Below are positions 46,703 to 56,606 of a stretch of 64,000 nt of DNA, one piece after another. Both the position numbers and the translations under genes were made by a program. Each line of letters starts with the position of its first letter. The stretch's first letter is position 1. Source of the stretch: Oxalobacteraceae bacterium (GTDB taxonomy: Bacteria > Pseudomonadota > Gammaproteobacteria > Burkholderiales > Burkholderiaceae_D); contig JANXTY010000028.1 of the NCBI GenBank assembly GCA_025352145.1, forward strand, positions 1 through 64,000, given 5' to 3'. The notes below the pieces were generated by a model that did not search any database, was not told the origin of the DNA, and was given only the letters and a program-made list of their open reading frames with translations.

Positions 46703-47212
46703 TTACTGAATAATAAAAGAAGTAAAGAAGACGCCTAATACTTTTTGCGGCGGTGCTGTCGGCGCAAACGGTTTGTTTATCTGTGCGATGATTTCATTGG
46801 TCAAATTCGTTTTTCCTTGGGTAGATGCAATCTCCGAGGCTTTTTTACTGGACAACAGGACCACCAGTCTGCTGCGTACTTGTGGCATGTTCTGTTTGAT
46901 GATGTCTATTTGCGTCATGTTTTCAACTTGCAAGGTAAGGGAAACTTGTAAAAATTGTTCGCCCGATTCTTGTTGAAGGTTGACAGTAAAGGGGTCCAGT
47001 TGAACGAACACTGGCGTTTCTATTTTGACTTCTTTGTGGGCATTTTTTGAAGGGTGGATGAAATGCCAGGCAATGCCGCCACCGCCGCCAATGGCGATGA
47101 CTAAGGCACCGATCATGATCATCAATTTTTTCTTCGAGCCTTTACTTGGTGGAGCTGTTACTGCTACTGCTTCTACCTTTGGATCGGTTTTCATTTTTGG
47201 GTCAGCCTTCAT
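46703..47212 (-). CDS. fliL: Flagellar basal body-associated protein FliL
   Basis: 169 aa. A Lys-rich cytoplasmic start, one membrane helix (KKLMIMIGALVIAIGGGGGIAW, about residues 27-50), then a periplasmic domain with FVQLDPFTVNL, FLQVSLTLQVEN and the C-terminal VLGVFFTSFIIQ. It sits around the stator and supports motor torque. It leads the fliLMNOPQR group and may have its own promoter in the 322-bp gap before it. Confidence 0.95.
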   Translation of the reverse strand: MKADPKMKTDPKVEAVAVTAPPSKGSKKKLMIMIGALVIAIGGGGGIAWHFIHPSKNAHKEVKIETPVFVQLDPFTVNLQQESGEQFLQVSLTLQVENMTQIDIIKQNMPQVRSRLVVLLSSKKASEIASTQGKTNLTNEIIAQINKPFAPTAPPQKVLGVFFTSFIIQ

Positions 47213-47534
47213 CTCGTCTCGCCTCTCTGCTCTCTGTTCTCTGGATAGGGGATGTTGTAGTGCTTCTTTTATGATGTCATTATCAGCAAAAACACCACTA
47301 CAGGATACGACGAAAAGAGGGGGTATTTCACACCATCTCTAGGCTTTTTTAAAAATAGAACTGACGCAAAGTTGGTTTATAGATGCGGCTCATCCACCAG
47401 CATTAGGAAAGCCGACCTCAGATGGATGGTCGACGTGCGTCCTACTCGTATTAGAGGGCATTCTATAAAAAATAAAAAGGATGCAACTTGATCTACAAGA
47501 GGGATGTATGGGCGCCATTCGCTATCATGTTGTG
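47213..47534. other. Gap between fliK and fliL
   Basis: 322 bp without a gene. It probably holds the promoter for fliLMNOPQR. I looked for a sigma-54 pair on the minus strand (a TGGTG...TTGCT near 47285) but the spacing between the GG and GC is too short. No sigma-28 box was seen. Confidence 0.4.
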
Positions 47535-48884
47535 TCACGCAAAGGTGTCTACCAAACCCAGGCCATTTTTTACGGCGGCCTTACCCATCGGATGTAGGGG
47601 CGATTCAAGGGGGGGGCTGGCTTGTTCAAAGCGAGAAGCGGGGGAACGAGTTTGTTCCTGCGTACCGTTTTGCTGATTCGGCAGTCCTGTGCTGACCGTC
47701 GCCGAGCCTAGCTGGATGCCTGCTTCGCTCATCATTTCTCGCAGACGCGGCATGGCCGCTTCCAGTGCCTGACGCACTTCGGGTTGGGCGGCAGTGAAGG
47801 TCGCGTTAGCTTGATCATTCGTTACGCTCACGACTACCTGTAAAGGTCCGAGATCGGGTGGGTTAAGGGTCATGGAGGCGGACTGCAATCCTCCTGCGAC
47901 CATCCATACTACTTTTTGTCCCAATGCTTGATCCCAGCCAGGTGAACCGACGGGTGGGGAAAGTCTTTCCATGGGTGGAGCATTGACCAGTTGTGCCAAA
48001 GTAAGCGATGCCTGCTGAACAGGGGCTGTGACTGGCCCGGATGTCGCTGGCAATAATTCCTTGATTGGTGGTGAACTGCTTAATTCTGCGATGGCATCTT
48101 TTCCTTTTGCTATGGGAATAAGATTTGTTTGCACGTCTTGATACTTCTGTGTAAGGGCTACATCAGGTGGTGTTAAATCTTTTTGTCCTTTGGTTGTTGT
48201 GAGTTCTGCTAACCCATCTTTTGTTTTGCCTGATTTTGACAAATCTGCCAGAGCTTCAGACGGTGCTGTCCCAGCAGACGATTCTTTTGCATTGTGCACG
48301 GATGTTGAGAATGCCACTGGCGTCAGTGTGCCGTCTTTGACGATGGGTGCGCTATCTAAAATTTTCGATGCCAATTTGCTGGGATCGACTGCATTGCTTG
48401 CGCTGTCTTTTTTAACGGCGCCTAAAACGGGGACGCCGGAGACTGCAGGTTCTGGTAGCGCCGATTTCTTTTCTATCTGATGGGGCAGTCCACCGACATC
48501 TTGTGCTGCGGTCAAGTTTGCTACTAGTGCCAGTAAATTTGAGGGGGCATTACTAGCGTCAGAGGCATCACTGACGGCCACCTCTTTGAGGTCAGTTCCT
48601 TTGTCATCGGCAGCGGTGTTGTCCTCACTTTTTTTCATTGATTGTGGCTCGGGCGAACTTTTCTTTTCTATTTCTGCGGGGGATGACGGTGACTGAGGTG
48701 AGGGCACCGATGGAGGACACGCATTTGCCCCTTTATTGCTTTGACGGTTCTGAACCTCGCGCGATAATACTTGATTAAATGGCGCCTCTAAGGAAGCACC
48801 ACTGCTTTGCTGTTTGGCAGACATCGTATTTGCTGATGAACTGAGTGTGTTGAGTATGCTGGGAGTTTGCATGATTTTCGCCAT
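47535..48884 (-). CDS. fliK: Flagellar hook-length control protein FliK
   Basis: 449 aa. The first 300 residues are low in hydrophobic content and rich in Ser, Pro, Ala, Asp and Lys, as usual for the exported ruler domain. The conserved C-terminal domain, about residues 310-405, has WDQALGQKVVWMVAGGLQSASMTLNPPDLGPLQV and AAMPRLREMMSEAGIQL (shown in parts), which switches export specificity when the hook is complete. It lies between fliJ and fliL. Confidence 0.95.
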   Translation of the reverse strand: MAKIMQTPSILNTLSSSANTMSAKQQSSGASLEAPFNQVLSREVQNRQSNKGANACPPSVPSPQSPSSPAEIEKKSSPEPQSMKKSEDNTAADDKGTDLKEVAVSDASDASNAPSNLLALVANLTAAQDVGGLPHQIEKKSALPEPAVSGVPVLGAVKKDSASNAVDPSKLASKILDSAPIVKDGTLTPVAFSTSVHNAKESSAGTAPSEALADLSKSGKTKDGLAELTTTKGQKDLTPPDVALTQKYQDVQTNLIPIAKGKDAIAELSSSPPIKELLPATSGPVTAPVQQASLTLAQLVNAPPMERLSPPVGSPGWDQALGQKVVWMVAGGLQSASMTLNPPDLGPLQVVVSVTNDQANATFTAAQPEVRQALEAAMPRLREMMSEAGIQLGSATVSTGLPNQQNGTQEQTRSPASRFEQASPPLESPLHPMGKAAVKNGLGLVDTFA

Positions 48885-48932
48885 CTTGTTTAATGATCGT
48901 TGCTATGGTTTTCCGTTTACTTCTGTTTCTTT

Positions 48933-49373
48933 TTACTGTTTGTAATAACCCTGACGCGTTGCATGCTCGTCGGTCGCTTTCTGCTCACGCTTGGCTGCGC
49001 GTTGATGCTCTTCATTTTGGGCCCGGGTTACCAAAGTGCCGTAGGACATGCGTTTGCGTTCACAGGCTTGCCAGCGCAATCGTTCAACCTCGACCATTTT
49101 CTGCGCGTGCGCAATGACTTCTCTTTGCCCTGTGACTGCGTTGTCGAGTTTGTCTAAAAAAGCCTGGAAATTACGATAGCCCATGGGCGTTATACCGGCA
49201 GCTTGATTAGCTTGAAAGCGGGCTGCGTAATCGGCGCGGTAATCGAGCAACAAGGTCAATTTGCTTTCTGCTTCGTCCACTGTACGAATGGCTATACCTA
49301 AATTTTTAGCAGCCAGATCGCTCTCTTTCACGGCAAGATCGATGAGCGTGTCGATGGGCGAATGTGTGGTCAT
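48933..49373 (-). CDS. fliJ: Flagellar export chaperone FliJ
   Basis: 146 aa, almost fully helical and charged, with coiled-coil pattern along ESDLAAKNLGIAIRTVDEAESKL, DKLDNAVTGQREVI and HAQKMVEVERLRWQACERK. It fits FliJ in size, charge and place after fliI; it stimulates the FliI-FliH export ATPase. Primary sequence conservation in this family is low, so the call leans on context. It starts 90 bp after the fliI stop. Confidence 0.9.
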   Translation of the reverse strand: MTTHSPIDTLIDLAVKESDLAAKNLGIAIRTVDEAESKLTLLLDYRADYAARFQANQAAGITPMGYRNFQAFLDKLDNAVTGQREVIAHAQKMVEVERLRWQACERKRMSYGTLVTRAQNEEHQRAAKREQKATDEHATRQGYYKQ

Positions 49374-49463
49374 GGCGATTTTGCGTAAGTTCTCAGTAAC
49401 TATTTAGCTAGCTCCAAATAGTGATGTTTCTAACTGCATTGTAGAATTTTTGCCGATGCTCCA

Positions 49464-50867
49464 TCATTGGAATAGAGTGGTAAGTTGCCCTAAGCTTTCC
49501 TTTATGCCTACCCGTTCGGGAATCCCTTGCTCTAAAAAAATAGCTATCTTGCTATGAAGTGCGATTGCCTCATCGAGCAGGGGGTCGCTTCCCGCGCTGT
49601 AGGCACCGACGCTGATGAGATCGCGGCTGCGTTCATAGCGCGAGTAAAGTTGCTTCAGCTTGCGAATTAACTGTTGGTGCTCCGGCGTAGTGATGTTGTG
49701 CATGGCACGGCTGATCGATTGCTCGATGTCGATAGCGGGATAATGCCCGGCTTCTGCCAGGGACCGGTCAAGTACGATGTGGCCATCCAGAATGGCACGT
49801 GCCGCGTCGGCAATGGGGTCTTGTTGGTCGTCCCCTTCGGTGAGGACGGTATAGAAAGCGGTGATGGATCCACCACCGGATTGGCCGTTGCCCGCACGTT
49901 CGACCAGAATCGGCAATTTGGCAAAGACCGATGGTGGATAGCCCTTGGTGGCAGGTGGTTCGCCAATGGCGAGTGCGATTTCGCGTTGTGCCATCGCGTA
50001 GCGGGTGAGGGAATCCATGATGAGCAGGACGTTTTGTCCCTTGTCCCGAAAATGTTCGGCGATGGTGGTTGCATAAGCTGCGCCTTGTAAACGCATGAGC
50101 GGAGGTGTGTCGGCCGGCGCAGCCACCACTACTGAACGGGCCAGTCCGGCAGAGCCTAAAATTTGCTCGATGAATTCCTTGACCTCACGACCTCGCTCCC
50201 CAATCAGACCGACTACAATCACATCGGCGCTGGTGTAGCGCGCCATCATGCCTAACAGGACACTTTTACCCACGCCTGATCCGGCAAATAGTCCCATACG
50301 CTGCCCACGTCCCACCGTGAGTAGGGCGTTGATGGCGCGTACGCCGACATCGAGAATTTCAGTAATCGGTTCTCGGGACAGCGGGTTGCAAGGGCGAACA
50401 TTGATCGGGGCGCTGTGATGGGTATTGAGTGGGCCAAGGTTGTCCAGTGGTCGTCCGGCACCATCGAGCACACGTCCCAGTAGTTCCGGCCCTACAGGAA
50501 GATGCCGCGCTCGGTCGCTCGGGCGTCGGCGTGGGTGATTCACCTGACCTAATTTTGGCAATGTTTGTACCAGCTCGACAGGAAATACGCGTGCACCCGG
50601 GACAATACCTTCGACAGCGCTTTGAGGCATCAGAAACAAGCGATCATTTTCGAAACCGACCACCTCTGCTTCCACGATGCTGCCGTTTTGCAGTGGAACA
50701 GTGCAGGCGCTGCCGACGGCGAGTTTCAGGCCGACCGCTTCCATCACCAGCCCGGCAACGCGCGTGATTCGCCCGGAGACCTGCATTGGTTCGGCCATTT
50801 CCAGCAAAGCACTGCAATCGTGCATAAACGATTGCCAGCGTTTGTTGTGGAGTTCGGTGTCAATCAT
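49464..50867 (-). CDS. fliI: Flagellum-specific ATPase FliI
   Basis: 467 aa. ATPase of the flagellar export apparatus, homologous to F1-beta. Walker [16 protein letters not shown] at about residue 190, Walker [12 protein letters not shown], and the arginine-finger side [16 protein letters not shown]-type C-terminus are visible. It works with FliH and FliJ at the export gate. The start overlaps the fliH stop (ATGA). Confidence 0.98.
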   Translation of the reverse strand: MIDTELHNKRWQSFMHDCSALLEMAEPMQVSGRITRVAGLVMEAVGLKLAVGSACTVPLQNGSIVEAEVVGFENDRLFLMPQSAVEGIVPGARVFPVELVQTLPKLGQVNHPRRRPSDRARHLPVGPELLGRVLDGAGRPLDNLGPLNTHHSAPINVRPCNPLSREPITEILDVGVRAINALLTVGRGQRMGLFAGSGVGKSVLLGMMARYTSADVIVVGLIGERGREVKEFIEQILGSAGLARSVVVAAPADTPPLMRLQGAAYATTIAEHFRDKGQNVLLIMDSLTRYAMAQREIALAIGEPPATKGYPPSVFAKLPILVERAGNGQSGGGSITAFYTVLTEGDDQQDPIADAARAILDGHIVLDRSLAEAGHYPAIDIEQSISRAMHNITTPEHQQLIRKLKQLYSRYERSRDLISVGAYSAGSDPLLDEAIALHSKIAIFLEQGIPERVGIKESLGQLTTLFQ

Positions 50868-51523
50868 TGGGTCAGCCAGGAAAGATCTTTACCTAACACG
50901 GTGGCCAGGCGTTGCCAGCGGGTCGGTAGGGAGGCATCGATTTGATTGCTTGCAGTTTCGACGCGGCAACCACCGCGTTCGACTTGGGCATCGCCCAGCG
51001 TTTGCCATCCGGCGTTTTCGAGTTGATCGCCCATGTGATTCTTTACAAGCAGGAGATCGGCTGGATGCAAGAAAAGGTGCGCAGGTTGCTGGAGTGTCGG
51101 GAGATAAGAGATCGCTTCTTTAACGATCGGGATGACGATCTCCGGGTGGACGGCGAGCGCGGTTTTGAGCATGGCTTTCGCTAAGTCCAGCGTGAGGTCC
51201 AGCATGTCCTGAGCAATCACTTCGTTTGCCTGCACGGCGGCGGTGCTAAATGCTTCGGCAATCTGGCGTAGCTGGGCGATTTCTACGGTGGCTTCGGCAC
51301 GCCCGGCGGCGATACCTTGTGCCACACCAGCGGCGTACCCTTCTTGCTGTGCATCCTCGCGTATTTTGGCTACTGATTCTGCGGTTGGGTTGACCACGGC
51401 AGTTGCCATTACGCTGGGGCGATTGTCCCCAAAAGACGCCATTTCCCAACGCTGGTAGGCTGATAGTTGTTCCTTGGGGAGGACGGTGGTGGTTGAATTG
51501 GGGTTGAAATTAACGTCAGACAT
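50864..51523 (-). CDS. fliH: Flagellar export regulator FliH
   Basis: 219 aa from ATG 51523, which has GAGGA upstream; the frame opens 8 codons earlier inside fliG. A central part rich in Ala, Gln and Glu ([26 protein letters not shown]) has the GxxxG-like repeats typical of FliH, followed by the C-terminal domain ([21 protein letters not shown]). It holds FliI at the export gate and docks to FliN. Overlaps fliG by 8 bp. Confidence 0.95.
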   Translation of the reverse strand: MSDVNFNPNSTTTVLPKEQLSAYQRWEMASFGDNRPSVMATAVVNPTAESVAKIREDAQQEGYAAGVAQGIAAGRAEATVEIAQLRQIAEAFSTAAVQANEVIAQDMLDLTLDLAKAMLKTALAVHPEIVIPIVKEAISYLPTLQQPAHLFLHPADLLLVKNHMGDQLENAGWQTLGDAQVERGGCRVETASNQIDASLPTRWQRLATVLGKDLSWLTQ

Positions 51524-52514
51524 AAGCGTCCTCTGCGCCTTTTCCACCTAGCTGAATTTGTCCTTCGTCTGCGAGTCGGCGCACGATTTGCAAGATCAGT
51601 TTCTGCTGCGCCTCGACTTCCGACAGGCGTACCGGGCCTTTGGCTTCGAGATCCTCCCGCATCATGTCCCCTGCGCGTTGCGACATGTTTTTGAATATTT
51701 TGTCACGCAAATCTTCTCCGGCGCCTTTGAGTGCGATGATCAGCATCTCCGACTGCACCTCGCGTAGCAATAGTTGGATGCCGCGATCGTCGATGTCGAT
51801 GATGTTATCGAAGACGAACATTTCATCCATGATTTTTTGGGCCATGTCATGGTCGTAATTTTTGATGTTATCCATGACCGACGTCTCGTTTTCTCCGCTC
51901 ATAAAATTGAGGATTTCTGCGGCGGCGCGTACCCCGCCCAGAGAAGACTTCTTGACGTTTTCGTTACCCGATAATAGCTTGGTGAGCACGTCGTTTAGTT
52001 CGCGCAATGCGGCTGGTTGGATGCCGTCTAATGTGGCGATACGCAACACCGTGTCGTTTCGCAAGCGGTCGGTAAAAAAGCTCAGGATTTCGCAGGCTTG
52101 ATCGCGTTCGAGATGCACCAGGATCGTGGCAATAATTTGTGGATGTTCGTTACGGATTAACTCAGATACGGTTTGCGAATCCATCCATTTCAGACTTTCG
52201 ATTCCGCTCGCATCTTTGCCGCCAAGAATGCGTGTCAGAAGAACGGAGGCTTTGTCGTCGCCCAGTGCCGAGGTCAATACTTCGCGGATGTATTCGTCTG
52301 AATCGAGGCCGACAGTGGAGTTCATTTCTGTTTGAACGCGAAAACTGTCGAGTACAGAAATTACCTGTTCGTGAGCGATGGATTTCATCGATGCCATCGC
52401 CGCACCTAGTTTTAGTACCTCGCGTGGGCCGAGAAATTTCATGACTTCAGCCGCTTCTGATTCGCCGATAGCGAGCATCAGAATCGCTGCTTTTTCGACG
52501 CCTGAATCATTCAT
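51516..52514 (-). CDS. fliG: Flagellar motor switch protein FliG
   Basis: 332 aa. Three domains: N-terminal (AAILMLAIGESEAAEVMKFL) that binds FliF, middle with NEHPQIIATILVHLERDQA and the EHPQ motif, and C-terminal torque domain with IIDIDDRGIQLLLREVQSEML. The C-terminal helix with charged residues (NMSQRAGDMMREDLEAKGP) contacts the stator. Its start overlaps fliF by 8 bp. Confidence 0.98.
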   Translation of the reverse strand: MNDSGVEKAAILMLAIGESEAAEVMKFLGPREVLKLGAAMASMKSIAHEQVISVLDSFRVQTEMNSTVGLDSDEYIREVLTSALGDDKASVLLTRILGGKDASGIESLKWMDSQTVSELIRNEHPQIIATILVHLERDQACEILSFFTDRLRNDTVLRIATLDGIQPAALRELNDVLTKLLSGNENVKKSSLGGVRAAAEILNFMSGENETSVMDNIKNYDHDMAQKIMDEMFVFDNIIDIDDRGIQLLLREVQSEMLIIALKGAGEDLRDKIFKNMSQRAGDMMREDLEAKGPVRLSEVEAQQKLILQIVRRLADEGQIQLGGKGAEDAYV

Positions 52515-54183
52515 TGGTACCGACCCAGGCTTTGACCACGTTAGCTACGATTTTTGGGTCTTCTTTGGAAAGGCTCTTTGCCATTTGCAGATTGTGGCGG
52601 TAGCCGGCGGCCTGTTTGGCTTCCATCTCTCTGAGCGCTGAGCTGGCGCTGATTTCATCGTTTATCTCCTGTGTCTCTAACGGGCGTGCATTTGCAATTG
52701 GCGTATTGGAAATTTGATCTATTTTGAGAAATACAGGCTTCATCATAGGCTTGAGCATTTTGAAAAAAAGGTAGGACAACACGATGGCAGTTAAAACAAA
52801 TTTGCCGATTTCCTTGGCCAGGGCGATATTGCTGTTGTCTTGCCACCAGGGTGTTGCTTCGACGACGGCTTCGACTTCTTTATCAACGCCATCGAATGGG
52901 GTATTGAGCACGTTCAAAGTGTCGCCGCGCTCCTTGCTAAAGCCCATTGCTTCTTTGGTCAGGTCGGTAATCTGGGTTTTTTCCGCTTCGGTCAGTGCTT
53001 TGATGGTAACTTTCCCCGTTTTGTCGACGAGGCGTTTGTAGTTCACCACCACTGCAACGGAAAGCCGTTTTAATCCACCCATCGGTTGCTGAACATAGCG
53101 TACGGTTTTATCGACTTCATAATTGACCGTCGCATCTTTGCGCATGTTGACTGAACTCGATACGGAAGGGAATGCAGTACTGTTGGCCGTAGCGGTAAGC
53201 GGGGCGGTAGCGGGAACCGGCGGTTGGTTGGACAACGCGCCCGGAACGCCTGATGCGTTACCACCGCCTGGCGTCTGCGATTCGCTGGTTTGCTGGCTGC
53301 GGATGGCGGAAGCGGCGGGCGGCAGGTTGGGTTTATAAGTTTCTGCTGCTTGTTCGCTCTGCGAGAAATCGACATCGGCGGTTGCTTCGGCTCGTACATT
53401 ATTGGCACCGACAATGGGACTGATAATAGATTCAACTTGCCTGACGACATTTTGTTGAAGTTGCTCGACATATTTAAGTTGGGATGGGTCTAAACCTTTA
53501 GCACCGGAACCACGACTGGCGTCGGATAGTAAATTGCCATTTTGGTCGACTACAGTGACATTGCCCGTTGGAAGTTCTGGCACGCTGCTGGCCACCAGAT
53601 GCACAATCGCGCTCACTTGTTGCTGATCCAGGGTGCGTCCTGAATGGAGATTGAGCAGCACCGAGGCAGTCGGTTTTTGCTGGTCTCTGATGAAGACTGA
53701 AGGCTTGGTCAATGCCAAGTGAACGCGCGCGGTTTGTACTGCTGCGAGCGATTGAATTGAGCGAGCTAATTCGCCTTCCAATGCACGTTGAAAATTGACT
53801 TGTTCAAGAAACTGAGAAACCCCGAGTTTTTGATTTTCCATCAGCTCAAAGCCCACATTGCCCCCTTTGGGCAAACCTTGCGATGCCAGTTTGAGGCGGG
53901 CCTCGTGTACATGCGTGGCCGAGACCAGGATGGCGCCGCCGCCATCGGCAAATTTGTAGGGGATGTTCATTTGTTGCAGCGAATCGACAATGGCACCGCC
54001 ATCGCGATCGCTGATATTGGTAAACAGCACCCGATATTCTGGCTGCTGACCCCAGACCCAGACCCCATACATGATGGCAAGGATGGCCGCCATCGACAGT
54101 GCCATGAAAAAATTTCGTCCTGCCTGAGTCTGTGAAAAAGTCAGGGGTACTTGATTCTCGAAGTTTGCTTCTGCGGCTGCCAT
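52507..54183 (-). CDS. fliF: Flagellar MS-ring protein FliF
   Basis: 558 aa, full length. Two membrane helices, at about residues 25-45 and near 450-470, flank the periplasmic ring-building domains: PYKFADGGGAILVSATHVHEARLKLASQGLP and YKRLVDKTGKVTIKALTEAEKTQI (parts shown). The cytoplasmic C-terminus ends with DPKIVANVVKAWVGTNE, the FliG-binding tail. First gene of the fliFGHIJK set. Confidence 0.98.
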   Translation of the reverse strand: MAAAEANFENQVPLTFSQTQAGRNFFMALSMAAILAIMYGVWVWGQQPEYRVLFTNISDRDGGAIVDSLQQMNIPYKFADGGGAILVSATHVHEARLKLASQGLPKGGNVGFELMENQKLGVSQFLEQVNFQRALEGELARSIQSLAAVQTARVHLALTKPSVFIRDQQKPTASVLLNLHSGRTLDQQQVSAIVHLVASSVPELPTGNVTVVDQNGNLLSDASRGSGAKGLDPSQLKYVEQLQQNVVRQVESIISPIVGANNVRAEATADVDFSQSEQAAETYKPNLPPAASAIRSQQTSESQTPGGGNASGVPGALSNQPPVPATAPLTATANSTAFPSVSSSVNMRKDATVNYEVDKTVRYVQQPMGGLKRLSVAVVVNYKRLVDKTGKVTIKALTEAEKTQITDLTKEAMGFSKERGDTLNVLNTPFDGVDKEVEAVVEATPWWQDNSNIALAKEIGKFVLTAIVLSYLFFKMLKPMMKPVFLKIDQISNTPIANARPLETQEINDEISASSALREMEAKQAAGYRHNLQMAKSLSKEDPKIVANVVKAWVGTNE

Positions 54184-54466
54184 GATGTACTTCCGAGAGT
54201 GATGTTATTCAGAGTTCCAGGTTCCCAAGATTCGGGTTGCTTTCTCGATGCCCCACAAGACATTACCCTTGGGCATCATTATTATGTTCCTACATGAAAT
54301 TCAATTGAGTGAATAGAGCGATGTTTCCCGCCCTGCTCAGACTTATTTTGGAGTTCGCCGGTGCTATCGTGGCAAGGTAGAAAATCGGTACCAGTAATCG
54401 GGTCAATGCTTGGCGTGGGTTCACCAGCGGTGAAATTTCCTGCCGATTGTGATCAAGGAGAATGAT
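54184..54466. promoter_or_regulatory. Divergent fliE-fliF promoter region
   Basis: 283 bp between two divergently transcribed flagellar genes, so it must hold promoters for both. A short dyad TTCACC-agc-GGTGAA lies at 54420-54434, and a GCCGATTG near 54442 recalls the -10 of a sigma-28 promoter but lacks the TAAA box. No firm class II promoter could be read. Confidence 0.4.
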
Positions 54467-54808
54467 GTGAAAACAGGAATGATCGATACAGGCCGGATCG
54501 AGGCGATGATCGCACAATTGAAAACTGCCACTACTCGTCCCGCGGGATTGGAAAGTCCCTTAAATGCAGAAGCACCCGCCTCGAAGGTCAATTTCGCCGA
54601 TGCATTAAAATCTTCTCTCGATCAGGTGAGTAACGCGCAGAGCAAGGCGGAGCAGCTTGGCCAGAGTTTTGCCATGGGCGACGACAAAGTGAGTTTGTCG
54701 GACGTGATGATTTCGATGCAAAAGGCAAATATTTCTTTTCAGGGAAGCATCCAGGTGCGCAACAAACTGGTGTCGGCGTATCATGAAATTATGAATATGC
54801 AGGTTTGA
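54467..54808 (+). CDS. fliE: Flagellar hook-basal body protein FliE
   Basis: 113 aa from GTG 54467, with AAGGAG 6 nt upstream; an upstream GTG at 54449 lies before that Shine-Dalgarno. It links the MS ring to the rod. The C-terminal half with SFAMGDDKVSLSDVMISMQKANISFQ and VRNKLVSAYHEIMNMQV is the strongly conserved FliE signature (shown in parts). Transcribed away from fliF. Confidence 0.96.
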   Translation: MKTGMIDTGRIEAMIAQLKTATTRPAGLESPLNAEAPASKVNFADALKSSLDQVSNAQSKAEQLGQSFAMGDDKVSLSDVMISMQKANISFQGSIQVRNKLVSAYHEIMNMQV

Positions 54809-55127
54809 GATGAGAGACATGCAGCGTGAATAGGTGTCATTTGGACTGTACGGAGGTGTAACACGGCAGGTCGGAAAAGTGCAGCGCCTTCCGCGCTACT
54901 GGGCTAGCGGCATTGACCAGCGGCACGCACGATTCTGGTAGTCCCACCAACAAAATGGATGCACATGGGTCGGTTCCGTGATGATGCGGAGAAACTCAAG
55001 CAACCGCCACAAAATACGGATATCCTTTTCTGGATTCTGTCGCCTTCCATTTCAATATTCCCGATGAAAACTTTCAGCTATTCTCAATGTTCCTATTTTT
55101 TCCCGAAAACAATAGGAAGGAAATCGC
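54809..55127. other. Gap between fliE and rarA
   Basis: 319 bp with no gene or clear signal apart from the Shine-Dalgarno of rarA (AGGAAGG at 55114-55120). Confidence 0.4.
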
Positions 55128-56432
55128 GTGTCTGATCTCTTTAAAGCTACGCCGCTGCCGCCTCTGGCAGAAGCTCTGCGCCCCACCAAAATCAGTGAGG
55201 TGATCGGGCAGAGTCATTTGCTCGGTGAAGGCAAGCCGCTTTATCTTGTCTTTAAATCTGGCAGGCCGCATTCGATGATTCTTTGGGGGCCGCCGGGGGT
55301 GGGGAAGACGACGCTGGCGCGATTGACAGCCACTGCGTTTGGTTGCGAATTTATTGCTTTGTCCGCAGTACTGGCTGGCGTCAAAGATATTCGCGCAGCC
55401 ATTGAACAGGCCGAGCAATATTTGCAACAAGGTAAGCACACGATTTTGTTTATCGATGAAATTCATCGCTTTAACAAGTCGCAGCAAGATGCCTTGTTGC
55501 CCTATGCGGAATCCGGGTTGGTCACCCTGCTTGGCGCCACGACGGAGAATCCATCTTTCGAAGTCAATTCGGCCTTGTTGTCGCGCGCGCAGGTCTACGT
55601 TCTTCAGGCCCTCACTGATGACGAAATGCATCAGTTATTTACGCGTGCCAAAGAGTATGTGTTGTCTCATCTGGATTTTGATGAGATTGCGATTTCCACC
55701 ATGATTGGATACGCCGATGGCGATGCACGGCGTTTTCTTAATTTGCTAGAGCAGACGGGGAATGCAGCGCTTGCTAGCGGCACAACGCATATCACGAGCG
55801 ACTTTGTCGAAAATGCGCTGACCTTGAATGTACGTCGCTTTGATAAGGGAGGCGATAATTTTTACGACCAGATTTCGGCGTTGCATAAATCTGTGCGTGG
55901 CTCTCATCCTGATGCCTCTTTGTATTGGCTGTGCCGCATGCTTGACGGCGGTGCTGATCCTAAATATTTGCTACGCCGAATTGTCAGAATGGCGTGGGAA
56001 GATATCGGCATCGCCGACCCTCGCGCAATACAGGTGGCTAATGATGCAGCAGCCACGTTTGAGCGCCTAGGTTCGCCGGAAGGCGAGTTGGCGCTGGCGC
56101 AGGCTGTGATCTATCTTGCGATGGCACCAAAAAGTAATGCCGGCTACAACGCCTACAATCGTGCAAGGGCCTTCATCAAAAAAGATAAATCGCGCGAGGT
56201 GCCGGTGCATTTGCGTAATGCACCCACCAAGTTGATGAAAGAACTCGGCTACGGTCATGATTATCGTTATGCGCATGATGAGCCCGATGCATATGCAGCT
56301 GGCGAGACCTATCTGCCGGACGATATGGAAGAGCCAAACTGGTATGAGCCTGTAGCGCGAGGACTGGAAATTAAAATTGGGGAGAAACTAGCTTGGTTGC
56401 GTACGCTGGATAGGAAAGCACGTGATAAATAG
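55128..56432 (+). CDS. rarA: Replication-associated recombination protein RarA (MgsA)
   Basis: 434 aa from GTG 55128 with AGGAAGG 7 nt upstream. AAA+ ATPase acting at stalled replication forks. Walker A GPPGVGKTT at about residue 51, Walker B with DEIHRFNKSQQD, sensor 1 GATTENPSFEVN, and the C-terminal domain with YDQISALHKSVRGSHPDASLYWL and KSNAGYNAYNRA, which is the tetramerisation part. It is not a flagellar gene and marks the end of that cluster. Confidence 0.96.
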   Translation: MSDLFKATPLPPLAEALRPTKISEVIGQSHLLGEGKPLYLVFKSGRPHSMILWGPPGVGKTTLARLTATAFGCEFIALSAVLAGVKDIRAAIEQAEQYLQQGKHTILFIDEIHRFNKSQQDALLPYAESGLVTLLGATTENPSFEVNSALLSRAQVYVLQALTDDEMHQLFTRAKEYVLSHLDFDEIAISTMIGYADGDARRFLNLLEQTGNAALASGTTHITSDFVENALTLNVRRFDKGGDNFYDQISALHKSVRGSHPDASLYWLCRMLDGGADPKYLLRRIVRMAWEDIGIADPRAIQVANDAAATFERLGSPEGELALAQAVIYLAMAPKSNAGYNAYNRARAFIKKDKSREVPVHLRNAPTKLMKELGYGHDYRYAHDEPDAYAAGETYLPDDMEEPNWYEPVARGLEIKIGEKLAWLRTLDRKARDK

Positions 56433-56506
56433 GATAAATAGGATAAATAGTTTTAAGACGAAATCGTGAATTTTTACGGGTGTCGGAGAAGGCAGGTGTG
56501 CAAGGG

Positions 56507-56552
56507 GGACGCACAAGCTTCTGAACAGCCGTTCCAGAATTAATGTGCGTCC
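56507..56552. terminator. Hairpin between convergent rarA and GH3 gene
   Basis: GGACGCACA (56507-56515) pairs perfectly with TGTGCGTCC (56544-56552), and an inner CTGAAC/GTTCCAG pairing extends it. It lies in the 174-bp gap between convergent genes and could end transcription from either side, though the T run is weak. Confidence 0.6.
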
Positions 56553-56606
56553 TTGATTATCTGCCCTGTTTTCAATCAAGATTTCATTGTTCCGAATGCG
56601 TAAAGT

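Noticed and set aside
47280-47300. Possible sigma-54 promoter for fliL
   Set aside because: Spacing between the GG and GC elements is 7 nt, not the 10 required.
54435-54450. GCCGATTG as sigma-28 promoter of fliE
   Set aside because: No TAAA element 15 nt upstream.
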